From contig NZ_CP146069.1 in assembly GCF_037023735.1 (NCBI RefSeq), positions 1,219,501-1,283,500 of the forward strand: a stretch of 64,000 nt of DNA. Direction: 5' to 3'. Source of the stretch: Roseovarius sp. S88. Lineage in GTDB: Bacteria; Pseudomonadota; Alphaproteobacteria; Rhodobacterales; Rhodobacteraceae. Below the pieces are notes generated by a model that was not told the DNA's origin, did no database searches, and worked only from the letters and a program-made list of their open reading frames with translations. Shown piece by piece: positions 53,682-63,238 of this stretch (position 1 is its first letter; every line of letters starts with the position of its first letter). The translations under genes and the position numbers were made by a program.

Positions 53682-54356
53682 ATGTTACGCGGCTTTGCCT
53701 TTTGTTTTGCAGTGGTTTTTTCTGCCACTTTGGCCTCGTCCGAGACGCCAGTGACCAACACGGCTGTGTCGCCACCGGCGCGTGAAGCGAATTTGCCGCG
53801 TACACGGTGGGAAACAATCTCAGGCACCGCACTTTGGACGCGTATTTCTCTCGCCGCGCTCAAGAATCACGGAGAGCCGCTGGCCGCGATGGTGCCTGGC
53901 GACATTGCCGATTGGTGCCCGGCCTATCCCACATCGACCCCCAAGGCGCGACGTGCCTTTTGGGTGGGGTTTGTGTCCACGCTTGTCAAACACGAAAGCA
54001 CATTCCGCCCCTATGCAGTGGGTGGAGGCGGGCGCTGGTTCGGGCTGACACAGATTTCACCCTCGACGGCAAGGCTTTACGGCTGTTCGGCGCGCTCAGG
54101 ATCCGCTCTCAAAGACCCTGTTGCAAATCTCAGCTGCGCAATCCGCATTATGGCCAAAACTGTGCCGCGGGACGGCGTGGTCTCGCGCGGCATGCGCGGT
54201 GTGGCTGCCGATTGGGGGCCACTGCATAGCCGTAAAAAGCGCAACGACATGATGGCCTGGACCAAACGTCAGCCCTATTGCAAACCGCTCAATGCCGTTC
54301 GACCGCGACTTCGGCCCGATACCGTGGCTTTTCTAAGCGATAGCGACGAGGGATAG
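53682..54356 (+). CDS. Lytic transglycosylase-type (SLT) murein hydrolase
   Basis: A 224-residue exported protein with a signal peptide (about 1-20) and a lysozyme-like SLT domain. The catalytic Glu is in Val-Lys-His-Glu-Ser-Thr-Phe-Arg-Pro, followed by Gly-Leu-Thr-Gln-Ile-Ser-Pro-Ser-Thr-Ala-Arg-Leu-Tyr-Gly, the family's second motif. It should cleave peptidoglycan glycan strands in the periplasm. The ATG at 53682 is preferred to an adjacent TTG. It is convergent with the TerB-like gene, two bases away. Confidence 0.86.
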   Translation: MLRGFAFCFAVVFSATLASSETPVTNTAVSPPAREANLPRTRWETISGTALWTRISLAALKNHGEPLAAMVPGDIADWCPAYPTSTPKARRAFWVGFVSTLVKHESTFRPYAVGGGGRWFGLTQISPSTARLYGCSARSGSALKDPVANLSCAIRIMAKTVPRDGVVSRGMRGVAADWGPLHSRKKRNDMMAWTKRQPYCKPLNAVRPRLRPDTVAFLSDSDEG

Positions 54357-54358
54357 CC

Positions 54359-54889
54359 CTACGACACGCGGAACACGCGACGGATCTCATCAATCGCTTC
54401 GCGCTGTTTTTCATTGAGTGACCCAGACCCCGCACTTACGGCTGAATCCACGACGGTCAACAACGGCTCAAAGCTCTCTTTTCCGTTCAATTTGAACAGC
54501 TTGCGTGACAGTCTCGGCACGGCGGTTTCGGGGCCGTGACATTCCGAGACAAACCAATGCCCAAGAATCGTGGCTTCCTGCGCGGCGCTGGAATCTAGCC
54601 CAAGCTGGCTTCGCAACGCCGCATCAAGCGCGTCGCGCTGTTCCTTGGTGGGCAAATCGTCCATCTCAACAAAAGCCGTGGCAATCGCGGCTATGGCCAA
54701 ATTCGGCTCTTCGATGGTTTCTACCGGATGCACATTGGTCTTGCGCTTGAACCCGAAACGGCGCGCCGCACTGCGGACATCACTGGCCATTTCTACAACG
54801 TCATGCGCCACATCAGCGGCATGTCTGGCTCGAATGAAAAAGAAGTAAACGGCCGCAGCAACGCCGAGAAGGCCGACAAGAATATGCAT
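54359..54889 (-). CDS. Membrane-anchored TerB-like protein
   Basis: A 176-residue protein with one N-terminal transmembrane helix (about residues 2-19) and a cytoplasmic helical domain. The Ala-Ile-Ala-Ala-Ile-Ala-Thr-Ala-Phe-Val-Glu-Met-Asp-Asp-Leu and Leu-Asp-Ala-Ala-Leu-Arg-Ser-Gln segments resemble TerB (tellurite-resistance-type) domains, which often bind metal. Family assignment moderate; no other tellurite genes are nearby. Confidence 0.62.
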   Translation of the reverse strand: MHILVGLLGVAAAVYFFFIRARHAADVAHDVVEMASDVRSAARRFGFKRKTNVHPVETIEEPNLAIAAIATAFVEMDDLPTKEQRDALDAALRSQLGLDSSAAQEATILGHWFVSECHGPETAVPRLSRKLFKLNGKESFEPLLTVVDSAVSAGSGSLNEKQREAIDEIRRVFRVS

Positions 54890-55029
54890 ATCTACAAACC
54901 CTTAGCTAAGCCCCGGCCTTTATCTAAAGGTGGTACGGATTTCCTGGCAATCGAAAATTCCTGGCAGGCCAAAGCTTTTGTGTAACTGTGGCAATTCATG
55001 CCGGGTCGCGGCTGCTGCGCGCGCGGGCA

Positions 55030-57582
55030 TTACCCGCCGCGAATGCGCGTGACCATTTCAGTTGTGTCGCGGCTGAGATTGGGCTGGGCCAGAATGCGAT
55101 CCAGCTCGGCGGCAATCTTCGCTTGTCTGGCCGCATCAAAGCGCCGCCAGGTTTCAAATGCCGAACACATCCGTGCCGTGGTCTGCGGGTTGAGCGGATC
55201 AAGTTTGATCAGCCAGTCCGCCAAGACCTTGTAGCCTTCGCCAGAGGCATGATGAAATCCGGCCGTGTTCATCGCCAATGCACCCAAGGTGGCCCGAAAC
55301 CGATTGGGGTTTTTCATCGTGAAATCAGGGTGTTTGGTCAGGGTTTGTGCTGTTTGCGCGGCTTTATCGGGATCAGCCATGATCACCTGAAGGCTGAACC
55401 ACTTGTCGATCACGAGCCGATCCTCCTTCCACTGTTCGTAAAACAAGGCCACGGCGGCATCGCCATTGCCCGCTTTCAGCAAACAAGACAGCCCTGCCAA
55501 TTGCTGGGTCATGTTATCGGCCGTGTCATATTGTTTTTGGGCCAAAGCCCCGCCATCCAACCGGCTGATAAGACCAAGGGCGGCATTAGCCAGCGCACGT
55601 GCCCCGGATTGCTCGGCATTCGGGGCATAGGGCGCATCCACCTGATATTGCGCGTAAAGCCGCGTCGCGAGGTCCTGCATCTTTTGCGCCTGCGCCTGTT
55701 TCAGCGTCTCCAGCGCGTCCCAGATCGCCTGTGGATCGGGCGTACCACCCGCCTCATATAGGCTTTGCGCCAGATCTTCCTGACTGGGCAATCCCATCGC
55801 CAAGGCCCGGAAGGCCGGATCAAGGCTGTCGTCGCGCGCCACCGCCTCAATGGCGTCAAGATAGGCATCGTCCGGTCCCGCGCCGTCGCGGATCATCGCC
55901 AGCAAGCCATCTCGCGCCAACGCGCGTCCTGCTTCCCATTTGTTGAAGGGATCGGTGTCATGCGCGAACAAAAAGGCGCGTTCGGCATTGTCGCTCTCGC
56001 GTTCCAGGATCACAGGAGCTGAAAACCCACGCAGGATCGAGGGCACGGGGCGGCTGGCCAGCCCATCAAACGCGAAACTCTGCTTTGCACCTGTCATTTC
56101 AAGCACTTGAGTGGGCACCACTTCGTCGCCATTCGGCGACAAAAGCCCTACGGCAATGGGTATTACGCGGGTGTCCTTAACGTCTTGACCCGGCGTTGGC
56201 GGAGTGGACTGCTCAAAATGCAGTGTAAAAGTGCCGTCCTGATACTCTTCGGAAACGTTGACACGCGGTGTGCCCGCCTGTTCATACCAACGCTTGAACT
56301 GGGTCAGGTCCCGGCCCGTGGCGTCCTCAAACACTTTGAGCCAATCTTCAATCGTCGCGGCATCGCCATCATGGCGTTCAAAATAAAGGTCCACTGCTTT
56401 GGAGTAAGCCGCGTCACCCACCAGCGTTTTGAGCATCCTGATCAGTTCAGCGCCCTTTTCATAGACCGTGGCAGTGTAGAAGTTGTTGATCTCAACAAAG
56501 CTCTCGGGTCGCACCGGATGCGCCAGCGGGCCATTATCTTCGCGGAACTGGCGCGCGCGCAGGTCAATCACATCCCCGATCCGTTTGACCGGTTCGGACC
56601 GCATGACCGAGGTGAACTGCGCATCGCGAAACACCGTCAGTCCCTCTTTCAGACAAAGCTGAAACCAGTCGCGGCAGGTGATGCGATTGCCGGTCCAGTT
56701 GTGGAAATACTCATGCGCAATAATCGCCTCGATGCGTTCGAAATTGCCATCGGTGCTGGTCTCGGGGCTGGCCAGAACGCAAGAGGAGTTGAAAATGTTC
56801 AATCCTTTGTTTTCCATCGCTCCCATGTTGAAGTCATCCACGGCAACAATGTTGAAAATATCAAGGTCGTACTCACGCCCATAGACGTCCTCATCCCATC
56901 GCATAGATGCCTTGAGCGCCTCCATTCCGAAGGCGCATTTGCCCTCGTCACCGGGGCGCACCCAAATATTCAGCTCGACATCGCGGCCTGACTTTGTCTC
57001 AAAACGGTCTGGATGGTTCACCAGATCGCCAGCCACCAACGCAAAAAGATACGCGGGTTTCGGCCAGGGATCGTGCCATTCGGCAAATCCATCCCCGGTG
57101 GTGCCGGGATTGCCATTCGACAACAGGACCTTCTCATCGCCCTCAATGCGCACCTCAAAAGGCGCCATCACGTCCGGACGATCCGGGTAATAGGTAATCT
57201 TGCGAAAGCCTTCGGCCTCGCATTGTGTGCAATACATGCCGTTTGACATATAAAGCCCTTCAAGGGCGGTGTTGGCGCCTGGGTTGATCTCGACCTCGGC
57301 CTCCCAGATGAACGACCGGTCCGGCACCGCGCACCGCAGCCCGTTATCTTCCATCCGAGGGGTGACATCTGCACCGTCAACTTTGGCCCAGATCAAGGTA
57401 AGCTCTTCGCCATGAAGGAAAAAATCCGCATCCTTTGCATTTGGGTTCGACCGAAACGCGATCCGGCTGATCACACGTGTCCTTTCGGGATGCAGCCGAA
57501 AGGTCAGGTGGACCATGTCAATCTCAAAGCCAAAAGGCGTGTAATCCTTTAGGAATATCGTCTGCGGCGCGGCATCTTTCAT
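55030..57582 (-). CDS. pepN: Aminopeptidase N (M1 family)
   Basis: Zinc metallopeptidase of 850 residues removing N-terminal residues from peptides in the cytoplasm. The substrate-anchoring motif Gly-Ala-Met-Glu-Asn precedes the zinc motif His-Glu-Tyr-Phe-His, with the third ligand Glu in Leu-Lys-Glu-Gly-Leu, at about residues 265-320. The C-terminal half is the helical PepN-type domain. GGAGAG stands before the ATG at 57582; the frame extending further upstream runs into the inverted-repeat region and is rejected. It is divergent from the C26 amidohydrolase gene. Confidence 0.95.
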   Translation of the reverse strand: MKDAAPQTIFLKDYTPFGFEIDMVHLTFRLHPERTRVISRIAFRSNPNAKDADFFLHGEELTLIWAKVDGADVTPRMEDNGLRCAVPDRSFIWEAEVEINPGANTALEGLYMSNGMYCTQCEAEGFRKITYYPDRPDVMAPFEVRIEGDEKVLLSNGNPGTTGDGFAEWHDPWPKPAYLFALVAGDLVNHPDRFETKSGRDVELNIWVRPGDEGKCAFGMEALKASMRWDEDVYGREYDLDIFNIVAVDDFNMGAMENKGLNIFNSSCVLASPETSTDGNFERIEAIIAHEYFHNWTGNRITCRDWFQLCLKEGLTVFRDAQFTSVMRSEPVKRIGDVIDLRARQFREDNGPLAHPVRPESFVEINNFYTATVYEKGAELIRMLKTLVGDAAYSKAVDLYFERHDGDAATIEDWLKVFEDATGRDLTQFKRWYEQAGTPRVNVSEEYQDGTFTLHFEQSTPPTPGQDVKDTRVIPIAVGLLSPNGDEVVPTQVLEMTGAKQSFAFDGLASRPVPSILRGFSAPVILERESDNAERAFLFAHDTDPFNKWEAGRALARDGLLAMIRDGAGPDDAYLDAIEAVARDDSLDPAFRALAMGLPSQEDLAQSLYEAGGTPDPQAIWDALETLKQAQAQKMQDLATRLYAQYQVDAPYAPNAEQSGARALANAALGLISRLDGGALAQKQYDTADNMTQQLAGLSCLLKAGNGDAAVALFYEQWKEDRLVIDKWFSLQVIMADPDKAAQTAQTLTKHPDFTMKNPNRFRATLGALAMNTAGFHHASGEGYKVLADWLIKLDPLNPQTTARMCSAFETWRRFDAARQAKIAAELDRILAQPNLSRDTTEMVTRIRGG

Positions 57583-57632
57583 CGGGCGTCTCTCCGTTGG
57601 GCGCCACAAGGTGTAGCGCATAAAGACAGCGC

Positions 57633-57769
57633 CGCAAGCTCTGCGTGCAGGCAACGCCCCACCACGCGCCGGGATGCGGTTGACGCATGTGTCTGTGTGG
57701 GCCGTCACCTGCGACTTCAGCGTAGGTCAAACCTCTTACGATCCCGTTTGCCTGCGCGCAGAGCTTGCG
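57633..57769. repeat. 22-base inverted repeat with 93-base spacer
   Basis: The arms at 57633-57654 and 57748-57769 (core GCAAGCTCTGCG and its complement) match in 21 of 22 positions, separated by 93 bases. It lies in the 273-base gap between divergent pepN and the C26 amidohydrolase gene. The spacer holds a small hairpin (ATGCG-GTTGA-CGCAT) and imperfect GGTTGAC/GTCAAACC arms but no clear ORF. The function is unknown. Confidence 0.7.
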
Positions 57770-57855
57770 CATATGCAGGGTGGCTTGTGCGTAAATTCAG
57801 GTTTTCTTATGTAGTGAGCTGCATGATAGTGGTTAAAACTGTAATGGATTTTTGC

Positions 57856-58632
57856 ATGACACGCCCGATTATTGGGATCATTGGCAACAAATACGAGATA
57901 GAAGAGCGCTATCCGGTCCATGCCGGAGGCACGATGAACTCGGCCGCGGTGGCGGATGTGGCGCAGTGCATGCCGATGCTCGTCCCCTCCGATCCTGCAT
58001 TTGTGAGCGTGCCGGAACTGCTGGAGGCCTGTGACGGGTTCTTGCTCACCGGTGGGCGTCCCAATGTCCATCCCGAAGAATATGGCCATGAACCCACCGA
58101 TGCGCATGGCGCGTTCGACCGCGCGCGGGATGCCATCGCCTTGCCCTTGGTGCGCGCCTGTTTGGAACGAGGTCAACCAATCCTCGGTGTCTGCCGGGGA
58201 TTTCAGGAAATGAACGTGGCGCTCGGCGGCACGCTGCACCCTGAAATTCGCGATCTGCCGGGACGTGACAACCACCGTATGCCCCCGGACGGCACGCTGG
58301 AAGAACAGTTCGCACTGCGTCACGCGGTGACATTTTCTCCAGGTGGCGTGTTTCACAAGCTGATGGGTGCGCAGGAGGTGATGACCAACACACTGCACGG
58401 CCAGGGCATCATCGACACTGGCAAGGGTGTGGTGGTTGACGGCCATGCCCCCGATGGCACGCCTGAGGCCATTTATATCGAGGGTGCACGGGGTTTTGCG
58501 CTATCGGTGCAGTGGCATCCCGAATGGAACGCCGCCGATGATCCGGTCAGCCGCCCGTTGTTCAGCGCCTTTGGCGACGCCGCGCGCGCCTGGCAATCCG
58601 GCCGGAGAACTCCGGTATTGAAATCGGCCTGA
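57856..58632 (+). CDS. Peptidase C26-type gamma-glutamyl amide hydrolase (PuuD-like)
   Basis: A class I glutamine amidotransferase-like hydrolase of 258 residues. The nucleophile elbow Gly-Val-Cys-Arg-Gly-Phe-Gln holds the catalytic Cys and Trp-His-Pro-Glu provides His and Glu. Members such as PuuD release GABA from gamma-glutamyl-GABA in putrescine breakdown; other Puu genes are absent, so the exact substrate is open. Homologues start at Met-Thr-Arg-Pro-Ile-Ile-Gly, hence the ATG at 57856, although no strong ribosome-binding site is seen. Confidence 0.88.
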   Translation: MTRPIIGIIGNKYEIEERYPVHAGGTMNSAAVADVAQCMPMLVPSDPAFVSVPELLEACDGFLLTGGRPNVHPEEYGHEPTDAHGAFDRARDAIALPLVRACLERGQPILGVCRGFQEMNVALGGTLHPEIRDLPGRDNHRMPPDGTLEEQFALRHAVTFSPGGVFHKLMGAQEVMTNTLHGQGIIDTGKGVVVDGHAPDGTPEAIYIEGARGFALSVQWHPEWNAADDPVSRPLFSAFGDAARAWQSGRRTPVLKSA

Positions 58633-58685
58633 ACCTCATCCCGCACCCGGTCGCGCAAAACGCCTCAAAACTTTTTGCACATGTC

Positions 58686-59576
58686 TTATGAAAACGTCGC
58701 CGCGTCCGATCCTTGATCCGACAGCAACCGTGCGTCTTTGGCATCCAAACATATGCGCGCAGGTTCCAGATGACGGCCGGATGTGGTTCTCAGATTTGGG
58801 CACACCGCAAAAACCGCCTCACGGGCATCGCCGTCCAGACTTGTCAAAACGGGGTCCGTCGCGTGAAAGCTCTCGGTGGCGATACCGTCGGCGTAAATCA
58901 CCTCGTGATGGTCGAACATCAGATGAACATAGGTCACCTCTGCCACAGGATGACGCCTGATATCGCGCCCATTCACGAGATCCTTGGCAGCGACCAGAAC
59001 TTCCGCAGCGCCAAAAAGCATATTGGCCTTGTGTCCGGTAAAAAGCATCCTGTGATGCGGCGACACAAGCAACCCTGCTGTTCCCTTCCCGCGGTCCGCG
59101 CGGCGAAATTCAATAGGCGCGAGAAGGTCATGTGCGGCAACAGTGCGTTCTCCAATCCAGCGGACCGGACGCAGGCCTTGATCGCGGGTGACCACCAGGT
59201 CTCCGACCTGCAATGAGCCAATGGCACGTTCGCCTTGAGCGGTCAGAATATGCGCACCTGTTGTAAAGCACACCAAGCGGTCGAGAACGTCCTGTGCCAG
59301 GGCGTCCGCATCCGCTACAGGCGTTGGCACCGCCTCGGCTCTGCCGCTTTCCAGCTGCAGGGCAACCGTGTTGGGCATACGGCGCTCTGAAATTGGGACA
59401 TCGTGTCTTCGCGGCATGCCGCCGCGAGAGTTGAGGAGAGGCGTCTCAACGCGTGACCTGACATGGTCCGGCGCGACGACTTCGCGCACGCGGTTGGTCG
59501 CAAACGATCCGTGACCGGTCTCCGACCTGACATCGTTCGGCGCGTGCCACGCGCCTCTATCGGCAAATAACGTCAT
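58686..59576 (-). CDS. Hint-domain protein
   Basis: A 296-residue protein with a Hint (hedgehog/intein) domain at about residues 100-240. The start of the domain is Cys-Phe-Thr-Thr-Gly-Ala-His-Ile-Leu-Thr, followed by Leu-Gln-Val-Gly-Asp-Leu-Val-Val-Thr, the usual Hint opening with its nucleophile Cys. His-Asp/His-His residues later (Ser-Pro-His-His-Arg-Met-Leu) match block B. Such Hint_2 proteins are abundant in Rhodobacterales, often secreted and autoproteolytic. No export signal is apparent at the N-terminus here. Function unknown. Confidence 0.85.
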   Translation of the reverse strand: MTLFADRGAWHAPNDVRSETGHGSFATNRVREVVAPDHVRSRVETPLLNSRGGMPRRHDVPISERRMPNTVALQLESGRAEAVPTPVADADALAQDVLDRLVCFTTGAHILTAQGERAIGSLQVGDLVVTRDQGLRPVRWIGERTVAAHDLLAPIEFRRADRGKGTAGLLVSPHHRMLFTGHKANMLFGAAEVLVAAKDLVNGRDIRRHPVAEVTYVHLMFDHHEVIYADGIATESFHATDPVLTSLDGDAREAVFAVCPNLRTTSGRHLEPARICLDAKDARLLSDQGSDAATFS

Positions 59577-59820
59577 TTCACAGCCCCCCGGCTCGTGGCC
59601 ATTCCGGCCAAAACGGCGCCCAAGCTACGCCACCAATTACACTTCAAAACCACCATTTCACTGCTCGTTTGTGTTCGTGGTTAGCACAAAACTATTGCCG
59701 CCTGTTTAACGGTCACCAATGGCAGCTCTTTGCAGGGAATGAGGCCGAAACGAGGTGATTTTGCGCCATAGGCCAAAACAAGCTCGGAAAACCGGCGATG
59801 TTTTATGCAAATTTTGCGCG

Positions 59821-60177
59821 CTAAAGCCCTAATTCGGTACGTTTTTTCTTGGTCAAGCCGGAAACAACCATGTCATAAGACATCACAATATGTTCACATA
59901 GCTCTGCGTCAGATAACCCCGGGTCTTCGTAAACCTGAAGCCACTTCATCCCGCGCGAGGCAAGGTAGGGCGCAGGGCGGATGCCGGGGCTGTCCTGCAA
60001 GACCTCATAGGCAATCTCGCTGGCCTTAAAGGTATAGGCATCACGGCCCTCGTTCCATCCGGCAATCGCAAAGACTTTGCCGCCAACTTTCCACACATCC
60101 GCATTGCCCCATTGCACCACATGGCTGGTGGCCTTCAGCCCTTCACAAAACGCCTTGAAATCATCCCGGCTCAGCAT
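59821..60177 (-). CDS. MmcQ/YjbR family protein
   Basis: A 118-residue YjbR (MmcQ) family protein with the CyaY-like fold. Typical parts are Val-Gly-Gly-Lys-Val-Phe-Ala-Ile and a C-terminal Tyr-x-Met-Val-Val-x-Gly-Leu-Thr-Lys-Lys-Lys-Arg. It is thought to bind DNA but has no proven function. The ATG overlaps the stop of the upstream SDR gene by one base (TGATG), so the two are translationally coupled. Confidence 0.88.
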   Translation of the reverse strand: MLSRDDFKAFCEGLKATSHVVQWGNADVWKVGGKVFAIAGWNEGRDAYTFKASEIAYEVLQDSPGIRPAPYLASRGMKWLQVYEDPGLSDAELCEHIVMSYDMVVSGLTKKKRTELGL

Positions 60178-60926
60178 CAAAACTGCCCACCGGCAATCTC
60201 AATCGCTTGGCCGTTCACGCTTTGTGATCCCGGCCCACAGAGCCAGAGTGCGGCAGCAGCCACTTCTTCCGGTGCTATCAGACGTTTGTGTTTGTTGGCC
60301 TCCACCATCATGGCGCGGGCGGCATCCTCATCAATACCAGCGCGGGCGCTGATGGCTTGAACATTGCGGGTCACAATATCTGTATCAACATAGCCGGGAC
60401 ACAGCGCGTTGAACGTGATCTCTGACCCCAGGTAGTCTTCGCTGAGGGCACGGATAAGTCCCATAAGCCCATGTTTGCTCGCCGTATAGGCCGAAGCCCC
60501 TCTGAGCCCTTTCAGCCCGGCAATAGAGGACACGGCAATGACCCGGCCCCAACCTGCTTCATGCATGGATTTAAGCGCCTCGCGAATGGTCCAAAAGGCA
60601 CCATCCAGATTGGTGCTCATGATCCGCCGCCAAAACTCCGTGTCGGTCTTATGCAAGGCGCGCCCTTCGGCAATGCCTGCATTGGGTACGACAATCGAAA
60701 TCGGTCCCCAGGCATCAACCGCCTGCGAAAACCCATCGACGACACTGGCCTCATCGCTCACATCCATGACCAGTGGATGAAGGACACCCCCAGCCGCGTC
60801 CTGCAAAACCTCTGCGCGGCGCCCGGTGATGGTTACATCCGCGCCAGCCTCCGCCAGTGCTTGTGCAATGGCAAGCCCGATGCCCGTGCCGCCTCCTGTG
60901 ACCAACGCGTGTTTTCCGCTCAGCAT
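60177..60926 (-). CDS. SDR family oxidoreductase (3-hydroxyacyl/keto reductase-type)
   Basis: NAD(P)-dependent short-chain dehydrogenase of 249 residues. Gly-Gly-Gly-Thr-Gly-Ile-Gly starts near residue 11, Asn-Ala-Gly lies near 90, the catalytic Ser is in Val-Ser-Ser-Ile-Ala-Gly, and Tyr-Thr-Ala-Ser-Lys is at about 150. The classical Ile-Ala-Gly-Gly terminus is present. It may act on hydroxyacyl or sugar substrates; the true substrate is unknown. AAAGGAGG precedes the ATG at 60926, which sets the start within a longer frame. Confidence 0.88.
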   Translation of the reverse strand: MLSGKHALVTGGGTGIGLAIAQALAEAGADVTITGRRAEVLQDAAGGVLHPLVMDVSDEASVVDGFSQAVDAWGPISIVVPNAGIAEGRALHKTDTEFWRRIMSTNLDGAFWTIREALKSMHEAGWGRVIAVSSIAGLKGLRGASAYTASKHGLMGLIRALSEDYLGSEITFNALCPGYVDTDIVTRNVQAISARAGIDEDAARAMMVEANKHKRLIAPEEVAAAALWLCGPGSQSVNGQAIEIAGGQF

Positions 60927-61066
60927 GTCAAATCCTCCTTTCCCCACACTCGCCCGAACCATAGGTCTTGCCAAGCCTCGCATTTCGGGGTGTGACAAGG
61001 GCGTGGAAAATTGCAATTTTCCATCTTGGAATTTTGCAAAATTCCAGCTCTGCGAAAGGATGACCC

Positions 61067-61519
61067 GTGCTCAAATGGATCGACATTCCACCCATATGGC
61101 TGTTGCTCGCCCTTGTGGTGACTTGGATGCAGGCGACGCATTTTTCCGCCGGACTAAGCTTCGGTGGGGCTTGGGCTGACTTTGCCGGTGGTCTGTTTGT
61201 CGGGGCGGGCCTCCTGTTCATGGCTTTCGCGCTCTACGAAATGCGTCGCTTTAAAACCACGCCCATTCCGCATATGGAGGCCGACCGGCTGGTCACCACG
61301 GGCATCTTCAAAAGCTCGCGCAACCCCATCTACCTCGGCGACGCCCTCATTCTGACGGGTCTTGTCCTGCGTTGGGACGCGGTTCTGTCACTGCCTCTGA
61401 TTCCCGTCTTCGTCTGGATCATCGAACGCCGCTTTATCATTCCCGAAGAAGACCGCCTGCGCCGCAAATTTCGCGCCGATTTCGCGCGGTATTGCCAAAA
61501 TACCCGACGTTGGCTGTGA
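61067..61519 (+). CDS. Membrane methyltransferase, isoprenylcysteine/PEMT-like
   Basis: A 150-residue integral membrane protein of the isoprenylcysteine carboxyl methyltransferase / phospholipid methyltransferase group. Four hydrophobic segments surround Leu-Val-Thr-Thr-Gly-Ile-Phe-Lys-Ser-Ser-Arg-Asn-Pro-Ile-Tyr-Leu-Gly, the signature SAM-binding region. A basic tail ends it. The substrate is not known. Translation starts at GTG 61067 with AAAGGA just upstream. Confidence 0.87.
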   Translation: MLKWIDIPPIWLLLALVVTWMQATHFSAGLSFGGAWADFAGGLFVGAGLLFMAFALYEMRRFKTTPIPHMEADRLVTTGIFKSSRNPIYLGDALILTGLVLRWDAVLSLPLIPVFVWIIERRFIIPEEDRLRRKFRADFARYCQNTRRWL

Positions 61520-61651
61520 CCCCTGCGACAATCGCAGCATTCCAACTTCAGAAAGAATGTGAAATATAACGCGCCTGACCTAGAATCCGTTGAGACACAC
61601 GCCAACCATGCGGTGACGTATCCGTAGCCAAGACACGGGGAGACTAAGACA

Positions 61652-63226
61652 TTGAAGATCGGAACACCTAAAGAGGTTGCCGAGGGCGAAAACCGGGTCG
61701 CGATGACGCCGGACTCCGCCCTGCAACTGCAAAAGCTCGGACACGAGTGTGCGATTGAGGCCGGTGCAGGCCTGGCGGCGGGGTTTTCCGACGCTGATTA
61801 CAAGGAAGCCGGTGTTGAGGTGATCAAATCCGCCTCGGCCCTGTGGAAGGCCAGCGACATAGTCGCCAAGGTTCGCGTACCCACCGACACCGAGGTCAAA
61901 CGTCTTACAAAGGGTAAGACGCTGATTTCCTTCTTCAATCCCGGTGGAAATGAGAAGCAGATGAAGGCCGCCGCCGACAAGGGCGCGACGGTTGTCGCCA
62001 TGGAAATGGTGCCCCGCATCTCCCGCGCGCAAAAGATGGACGCGCTGAGTTCGATGGCCAATATCGCCGGTTACCGCGCTGTCATTGAGGCCGGTAACAA
62101 CTTTGGCCGTTTCTTCACCGGTCAAGTCACTGCCGCGGGCAAGGTGCCCCCGGCTAAGGTACTCGTTGTCGGCGCCGGTGTTGCCGGCCTTGCCGCGATC
62201 GGCACCTCGACGTCTCTGGGGGCAATCACCTACGCCTTTGATGTGCGCCCCGAAGTGGCCGAACAAATCGAATCCATGGGCGCGGAATTCGTGTTCCTCG
62301 ACTTTGAGGACACTCAGCAAGACGGCGCTGAAACAGGTGGATACGCCGCCCCCTCCAGCCCGGAATTCCAGGCCAAGCAGCTTGAAAAGTTCCGCGAGAT
62401 GGCCCCGGACATCGACATTGTCATCACCACGGCCCTCATTCCCAACCGGGATGCGCCCATCCTCTGGACCAAGGACATGGTCGAGATGATGAAGCCCGGC
62501 TCAGTGATCGTGGACCTCGCGGCTGAACGCGGCGGCAACTGTGAGCTGACCCAAAAGGACGAGAAAATCGTCACCGACAATGGCGTGACCATCGTAGGCT
62601 ACACCGACTTCCCGTCGCGCATGGCCTCGCAATCCTCGACGCTCTATTCCACCAATATCCGTCACATGATGACCGACCTCACGCCGGAAAAAGACGGTAA
62701 GGTCGTGCATGACATGGAGGATGACGTGATCCGTGGGGCTACTGTGACCCATGCGGGCGAAATCACCTTCCCACCACCACCACCCAAAATTCAGGCCATC
62801 GCAGCGCAACCCAAAAAAGAAGCGCCGCGCGAACTGACACCCGAGGAAAAGCGTGCCGAAGAACTGGCGGCGTTCAAAAAGCAAACGGTGCAGCAGGTCT
62901 CGCTTCTGGGGGTCGGCGGTGCGCTGATCCTGCTTGTGGGCCTCGTCGCCCCGGCAAGTTTCATGCAGCACTTCATCGTGTTCGTTCTATCGGTCTTTGT
63001 CGGGTTCCAGGTCATCTGGAACGTGTCGCACTCACTGCACACGCCGCTCATGGCCGTAACCAATGCGATCTCGTCGATCATCATCCTGGGCGCGCTGATC
63101 CAGATTGGATCAAGCTCGTTCTTGATCACACTGATGGCAATGCTCGCGGTCTTCATGGCCGCAATCAACATATTTGGCGGCTTCCTGGTCACACGGCGCA
63201 TGCTCGCCATGTTCCAGAAATCGTAA
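61652..63226 (+). CDS. pntA: NAD(P) transhydrogenase subunit alpha
   Basis: Proton-translocating transhydrogenase alpha subunit, 524 residues, transferring hydride from NADH to NADP+ with proton import. The N-terminal 380 residues form the NAD(H)-binding domain I (Val-Val-Gly-Ala-Gly-Val-Ala-Gly-Leu-Ala-Ala-Ile near 170). A Lys/Pro/Glu linker and three to four transmembrane helices (about 420-520) follow. Translation starts at TTG with GGGGAGA upstream. The pntB gene follows after 12 bases. Confidence 0.95.
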   Translation: MKIGTPKEVAEGENRVAMTPDSALQLQKLGHECAIEAGAGLAAGFSDADYKEAGVEVIKSASALWKASDIVAKVRVPTDTEVKRLTKGKTLISFFNPGGNEKQMKAAADKGATVVAMEMVPRISRAQKMDALSSMANIAGYRAVIEAGNNFGRFFTGQVTAAGKVPPAKVLVVGAGVAGLAAIGTSTSLGAITYAFDVRPEVAEQIESMGAEFVFLDFEDTQQDGAETGGYAAPSSPEFQAKQLEKFREMAPDIDIVITTALIPNRDAPILWTKDMVEMMKPGSVIVDLAAERGGNCELTQKDEKIVTDNGVTIVGYTDFPSRMASQSSTLYSTNIRHMMTDLTPEKDGKVVHDMEDDVIRGATVTHAGEITFPPPPPKIQAIAAQPKKEAPRELTPEEKRAEELAAFKKQTVQQVSLLGVGGALILLVGLVAPASFMQHFIVFVLSVFVGFQVIWNVSHSLHTPLMAVTNAISSIIILGALIQIGSSSFLITLMAMLAVFMAAINIFGGFLVTRRMLAMFQKS

Positions 63227-63238
63227 GGGGACAGGCTT

